This document shows, piece by piece, positions 60,232 through 64,000 of a stretch of 64,000 bases of DNA (the stretch's first letter is position 1; the number at the start of each line of letters is the position of its first letter). This DNA is from Streptomyces sp. MA5143a. Its GTDB lineage: Bacteria > Actinomycetota > Actinomycetes > Streptomycetales > Streptomycetaceae. The notes under the pieces are model-generated. The model did not search any database. It worked only from the letters and a program-made list of their open reading frames with translations, and was not told the DNA's origin. Both the position numbers and the translations under genes were made by a program. The stretch spans positions 88,825-152,824 of the forward strand of contig NZ_OLMK01000072.1 of the NCBI RefSeq assembly GCF_900290235.1, in the 5' to 3' direction.

Positions 60232-61284
60232 ATGCGCTATCGAGTCCTCGGCAAGACCGGCATCGAGGTCAGCACCCACTGCCTCGGCACGATGATGTTC
60301 GGCGCCGTCGGCAACCCCGACCACGAGGACGGAGCGCGCATCATCCGCGCCGCGCTCGACGCGGGCGTCAACTTCGTGGACACCGCCGACATGTACTCGG
60401 CCGGGGAGAGCGAGGAGATCGTCGGCAAGGCACTCAAGGGCGTGCGCGACGACATCGTGGTCGCCACCAAGGTGCACTTCCCGCTGGGCGAGGGACGCAA
60501 CCGCAGCGGCAACTCGCGCCGCTGGATCGTCCGGGCCGTCGAGGACAGCCTGCGGCGGCTGGACACCGACTGGATCGACCTCTACCAGGTGCACCGCCCG
60601 GACCACACCACCGACATCGAGGAGACGCTGTCCGTCCTCACCGACCTGGTGCGGGCGGGCAAGATCCGGGCGTTCGGCTGCTCCACGTTCCCCGCGGAGG
60701 ACCTTGTCGAGGCGCACCACGTGGCGGAGCGGCGCGGGCTGATGCGGCTGCGCACGGAGCAGCCGCCGTACTCGATCCTCGCGCGCGGCATCGAACGGGC
60801 CGTGCTGCCCACCGCGGAGCGCCTGGGCATGGGGGTGCTGACCTGGTCGCCGCTCGCCTCGGGCTTCCTGTCCGGCGCCTATCGCGAGGGACGACCGGTC
60901 GACCTCACCGCCGGCCGGCCCAGGCTCACCCCGCACCGCTTCGACCCGGCGCTCCCTGGCAACGCCGAGAAGTACGCGGCCGTAGAGCGCCTCGCCGCTC
61001 TCGCCGAGGAGATGGGCCGCACGCTGCCGGAACTGGCCGTCGCCTTCCCGCTGGTGCACCCGGCCGTCACGTCGGTGATCATCGGCCCGCGCACGATGGA
61101 CCAGCTCACCTCGCTGCTCAAGGGGGCGGACCTGGTGCTCGACGACGAGGTGCTGGACCGGATCGACGAGATCGTGGCACCGGGCACGGACCTCTACCGC
61201 GCCGACGGCGTCTGGCAGCCCCGCCCCCTCACCGAGCCGACCCTGCGCAGGCGCCCGACGGGGGAGCGGGCGGCCACGGACTGA
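60232..61284 (+). CDS. Aldo/keto reductase
   Basis: A 350-residue (beta/alpha)8 oxidoreductase. Catalytic tetrad: Asp and Tyr in VNFVDTADMYSAGESEEIVGKAL, Lys in IVVATKVHF, and His in DLYQVHRPDHTT. The NADPH site is suggested by TSVIIGPRTMDQLTSLLKGADL. The enzyme reduces aldehydes or ketones with NADPH. Its promoter has the MerR-type 19-bp spacer, so induction by reactive carbonyls or similar stress is plausible. Confidence 0.92.
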   Translation: MRYRVLGKTGIEVSTHCLGTMMFGAVGNPDHEDGARIIRAALDAGVNFVDTADMYSAGESEEIVGKALKGVRDDIVVATKVHFPLGEGRNRSGNSRRWIVRAVEDSLRRLDTDWIDLYQVHRPDHTTDIEETLSVLTDLVRAGKIRAFGCSTFPAEDLVEAHHVAERRGLMRLRTEQPPYSILARGIERAVLPTAERLGMGVLTWSPLASGFLSGAYREGRPVDLTAGRPRLTPHRFDPALPGNAEKYAAVERLAALAEEMGRTLPELAVAFPLVHPAVTSVIIGPRTMDQLTSLLKGADLVLDDEVLDRIDEIVAPGTDLYRADGVWQPRPLTEPTLRRRPTGERAATD

Positions 61285-61397
61285 CCCTCGCCGAGGGCGG
61301 TGACGGCCGCGCGGGCCAGGGCCCTTCGCGACCTCCCGGGGGCCGCCTCGCCGGTCGGGGGCGCCGACGCCTTGGTCGACGACATCGGCGCAGCGCC

Positions 61398-61877
61398 TCA
61401 GCAGATGTCGATGTTCGTGAAGTCGTACACCGCCTCGTTCGGGACGACCTCGGTGATCCGGCCGTTCGCCTCGATGTTGGCGCGATAGTTGGGCCCCCAG
61501 AAACGGACCACGGCTCCGCCGGTCTGGTTGTTGCGAACAGCCAGCGCGTCGATGAAGTTCGAGAGCGAACGCGTTTCGCACCTGAACAGGTGGAAGATGC
61601 TGTGATTGCCGTCGCCCTGACCAACCGACACGCAGGCGATTCCAGATGCCTCGGAGCACGCACGCAGCGCAAAGTTCCGTTGGGCACTCGTCACATCCCG
61701 TAGCCATACCCGCTCGCCCGGGTACAGCGGGTAGATCTCCGGTGTCCATGCGGCCCTTCCGGCCGCAGCGTTCGGCGCTGCCTGTGCTGGTGCCTGCGCC
61801 GCCAGCGGAAGGGCCAATGCGGCGATCATCGTCACGACCATGGCGGCCGCCCGCTTTCTGAAACTTCTCACGCTCAC
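61398..61877 (-). CDS. Small secreted cysteine-containing protein of unknown function
   Basis: A 159-residue precursor; GTG at 61877 lies 6 bases after GAGGAGAT. The signal peptide SFRKRAAAMVVTMIAALALPLAAQAPAQA ends with AxA. The mature part has four Cys (RACSEASGIACVSVG, FRCETRSL, and the C-terminal NIDIC), likely two disulfides, with an Asn- and aromatic-rich middle (FWGPNYRANIEANGRI). The codon bias is less extreme than in neighbours. I do not recognise the family; it resembles small secreted Streptomyces proteins or inhibitors. Confidence 0.75.
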   Translation of the reverse strand: MSVRSFRKRAAAMVVTMIAALALPLAAQAPAQAAPNAAAGRAAWTPEIYPLYPGERVWLRDVTSAQRNFALRACSEASGIACVSVGQGDGNHSIFHLFRCETRSLSNFIDALAVRNNQTGGAVVRFWGPNYRANIEANGRITEVVPNEAVYDFTNIDIC

Positions 61878-62098
61878 TTGATCTCCTCTGTGCCTGTGTC
61901 TCGGCCTCAGTGTGGTCCGCGCACCGAGAAGCAGGCCAAGCCTTTCGGTCAGCGCCGAAAGGCCGTGGCCACAGCCCCGTTCGCAGAACGGCGACGGCGA
62001 AGAATCGCCGTTGCAGGTGAACTGTCTTGCGAAAACGGGTACTTACTCGTGCGTCAGGTGCTATTGACGGCCCGGCTGTCCATTGGGACGGTAGGGAC

Positions 62099-63982
62099 AT
62101 GTCGAATGTGGCGGACATGTCAAGATTGCGCACACGTCTGCTCGGTGTCCTGGTACTCGTCACCGGCTTCCTGACCACGGCGGGCCCCACCCAGCCCGCC
62201 TCCGCTCTCACTGACGAACTCTGGTTCGACTCCCAGGCCGCGGCGACCCTCACGGTCGACGGCGGCAGGTTCAAGGACGGCCTCGGCCGCGAGGTCGTCC
62301 TGCGCGGCTACAACGTCTCCGGCGAGACGAAGCTCAAGGAGAACAACGGTCTGCCCTTCGCCTCGGTCGCCGACGCCAGGAAATCGGCGACCGCGCTCCG
62401 GGCGCTCGGCGGCGGCAACTCCGTCCGCTTCCTGCTGTCCTGGGCGTACGCCGAGCCCGTGCGCGGCCAGGTCGACACCGCCTATCTCTCGGCGGCCACC
62501 GCCCAGATGGGCGCCTTCCTCGACGCCGGGATCCGGGTGTACCCGGACTTCCACCAGGACCTCTACTCCCGGTGGCTGTTCGACTCCGACAGCTGGTACA
62601 CCGGCGACGGCGCCCCCAAGTGGGCCGTCGACCTCGGGAACTATCCCGACGAATACTGCGGCATCTGCCCGTTCTGGGGGCAGAACATCACCTCGAACGC
62701 CGCCGTCACGAAGTCGACGTACGACTTCTGGCACAACACGTACGGCGTCCAGGACTCCTTCCTGGCCACCGCCCAGAAGACCATGGCGTACATCAAGCAG
62801 AACCTCTCGGCCGGCCAGTTCCAGGGTGTCGTCGGCTTCGACCCGTGGAACGAGCCGCATCCCGGCGTCCTCGACTCGGGCCAGACGAGCAGGGCCTGGG
62901 AGAAGGACGTGATGTGGCCGTTCTACGTCAAGTTCCGCGCGCGGATGGACGCGGCGGGCTGGCAGTCCAAGCCCGCCTTCGTCGAGCCGAACCTCTTCTG
63001 GAACGCCAACATCGACTTCCAGAAGCAGGAGGGCGGACTGCTCGACGCGGGCACCATCGGCCCCCGCTACGTCTTCAACACCCACTTCTACGACCAGAAG
63101 GCGATCTCCGGCGTCTTCATGTGGGGCAAGGCGGAGAACGGTCAGTACTCCACCAACTTCGGGACCATCCGTGACCGGGCCGCCGCCGGCGGCACGACCG
63201 CGATCGTCAGCGAGTTCGGGCACCCGCTCGCCGGGTCGGTCTCCGACAAGGCGCCCACGGTCTACAAGGCGATGTACCAGGCGCTCGACTCCCGTGTGAA
63301 GGGCGGGAGTTGGTGGTCGGACCCGGCCGCCTCCGGCCCGGTCCTGTCCGGTTCGCAGTGGCAGTGGGATATCTACCACGGGCGCCACCACGAGCTGATG
63401 AACGACAACCCCGACAAGGTGCAGACCGAGGGCGACGCCTGGAACGGCGAGGACCTCTCCGCCGTACGCCTCGACGACTCCGGTACGGCCGTGCTCCGCC
63501 AGGACGCCCGGCTCCTCGACCGGGTCTACCCGAGCGCCACGGCGGGCAGCGCCCTCGCCTTCACCTACGAGGACCGCTCCCGCGACGGCTCCACCACGCT
63601 GACCTGGAACCCGGTGCCCAGCACCCTGCCGAACGTCTCCTCGCTCGTCGGGTCCGGGCAGTACGCCCTGCTGGTGTGGCGCTCCGACGGCAGCACCGAG
63701 CCGACGGAACTGCACCTGCCGGCGTCCTTCCCCACCGCGTCCACGACCGTGGTGTCCGACCTCGGGGTGACGTCCTCGCCGCCGGCGTACACCACGTCCA
63801 CTCCGGTCGCGGCGGCCAGGGAACCCGGCGGCACCGGCAGCCGACGGCTGCTGCTCACCGCCCCCGACTCGGGCAAGCTGCACTACGCCCTTGTCACCAA
63901 CGGGGCGACAGCCCCGTCCGCGACGCGGTTGGACGCGGCGCGCACGGAGCTGTCGGGGTGGCTGGCCTCGAAGTTCGACTAG
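62099..63982 (+). CDS. Secreted GH5-type glycosidase (endoglycoceramidase/cellulase-like)
   Basis: A 627-residue protein with signal peptide (RTRLLGVLVLVTGFLTTAGPTQPASA). The GH5 start motif is FKDGLGREVVLRGYNVSGETK. The acid/base is Glu252 in VVGFDPWNEPHP, and the nucleophile Glu372 in TAIVSEFGHPL. After about residue 460 comes a C-terminal beta-sandwich (ALAFTYEDRSRDGSTTLTWNP) like that of endoglycoceramidases. It should hydrolyse a beta-glucoside, either glycolipid or glucan. Start ATG 62099 is preferred over 62117; both are in frame. No CebR box is upstream. Confidence 0.85.
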   Translation: MSNVADMSRLRTRLLGVLVLVTGFLTTAGPTQPASALTDELWFDSQAAATLTVDGGRFKDGLGREVVLRGYNVSGETKLKENNGLPFASVADARKSATALRALGGGNSVRFLLSWAYAEPVRGQVDTAYLSAATAQMGAFLDAGIRVYPDFHQDLYSRWLFDSDSWYTGDGAPKWAVDLGNYPDEYCGICPFWGQNITSNAAVTKSTYDFWHNTYGVQDSFLATAQKTMAYIKQNLSAGQFQGVVGFDPWNEPHPGVLDSGQTSRAWEKDVMWPFYVKFRARMDAAGWQSKPAFVEPNLFWNANIDFQKQEGGLLDAGTIGPRYVFNTHFYDQKAISGVFMWGKAENGQYSTNFGTIRDRAAAGGTTAIVSEFGHPLAGSVSDKAPTVYKAMYQALDSRVKGGSWWSDPAASGPVLSGSQWQWDIYHGRHHELMNDNPDKVQTEGDAWNGEDLSAVRLDDSGTAVLRQDARLLDRVYPSATAGSALAFTYEDRSRDGSTTLTWNPVPSTLPNVSSLVGSGQYALLVWRSDGSTEPTELHLPASFPTASTTVVSDLGVTSSPPAYTTSTPVAAAREPGGTGSRRLLLTAPDSGKLHYALVTNGATAPSATRLDAARTELSGWLASKFD

Positions 63983-64000
63983 AAGGCTGATGAAGATCTT

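Noticed and set aside
62064..62097. TTGACG...TAGGGA promoter for the GH5 gene
   Set aside because: The spacer would be 22 bp, too long for a normal sigma70-type promoter.
62098..62121. Two GACATGTC palindromes at the GH5 start
   Set aside because: They largely coincide with the two candidate ATG codons and their short context. Chance is likely, and no regulator is known for this motif.

Overview
The window is high-GC actinobacterial DNA that reads as a Streptomyces chromosome. The evidence is strong third-position GC bias (so most antisense frames are open), an SSI-type protease inhibitor, a perfect CebR-type cellulose operator, Tat and Sec secreted enzymes, rare TTA (bldA) codons, and a SapB/AmfS-type lanthipeptide cluster. 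I call 55 coding regions: one is cut by the left edge and one (33971-34165) is doubtful. I saw no rRNA, tRNA, CRISPR array, insertion sequence or phage.

Layout. 1-11.4 kb: truncated glutathione-transferase-like gene, cation efflux protein with a repetitive N-terminus, F420-type nitroreductase, LysE exporter, LLM oxidoreductase behind a well-formed promoter, flavoprotein, Tat-exported solute-binding protein, a NarL-type two-component pair, a phytanoyl-CoA dioxygenase divergent from an AraC regulator, and an ArsB-like permease. 11.5-28.3 kb: first SpoIIE-type phosphatase, a GH9 cellulase under a CebR box, a leaderless antitoxin plus degenerate Fic protein, a sigma-like/zinc-finger/membrane/ricin-lectin fusion, serine hydrolase, amphi-Trp protein, CMD protein, DUF2252 protein, lactate-oxidase-type enzyme, subtilisin inhibitor, two small proteins, Ppx/GppA phosphatase and a GNAT protein. 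28.4-35.3 kb: solute-binding lipoprotein, a two-in-one ABC permease with a probable CTG start, MFS exporter, DUF2975/XRE pair and M20 amidohydrolase.

35.4-41.5 kb is a compact NHLP/NHLM-type peptide export operon on the minus strand. A double-glycine-leader peptide with a cysteine-free core is followed by a hairpin, an HlyD-like protein, a C39 peptidase-ABC exporter and a second ABC exporter; no peptide-modifying enzyme is present. 42-44.6 kb holds a thioesterase, a streptogrisin-type protease with a Gly/Ala-rich tail, and a VOC protein.

44.7-57.3 kb is a class III lanthipeptide (ram/amf-like) locus: LanKC synthetase, a 38-residue precursor with two SxxSxxxC motifs, two ABC half-transporters, and a convergent LuxR-type regulator. 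The synthetase and the regulator each carry one TTA codon. The second transporter gene runs into the regulator and stops exactly at the complement of its TTA codon. SpoIIE/PP2C phosphatases lie divergently on both sides. 57.3-64 kb: phosphoesterase, XdhC protein, F420-dependent oxidoreductase, aldo/keto reductase with a MerR-type 19-bp-spacer promoter, a small secreted cysteine-containing protein and a secreted GH5 glycosidase.

Together the genes suggest a soil saprophyte that degrades cellulose and couples development to secreted peptides. Functions are assigned by family recognition only; no database search was run.
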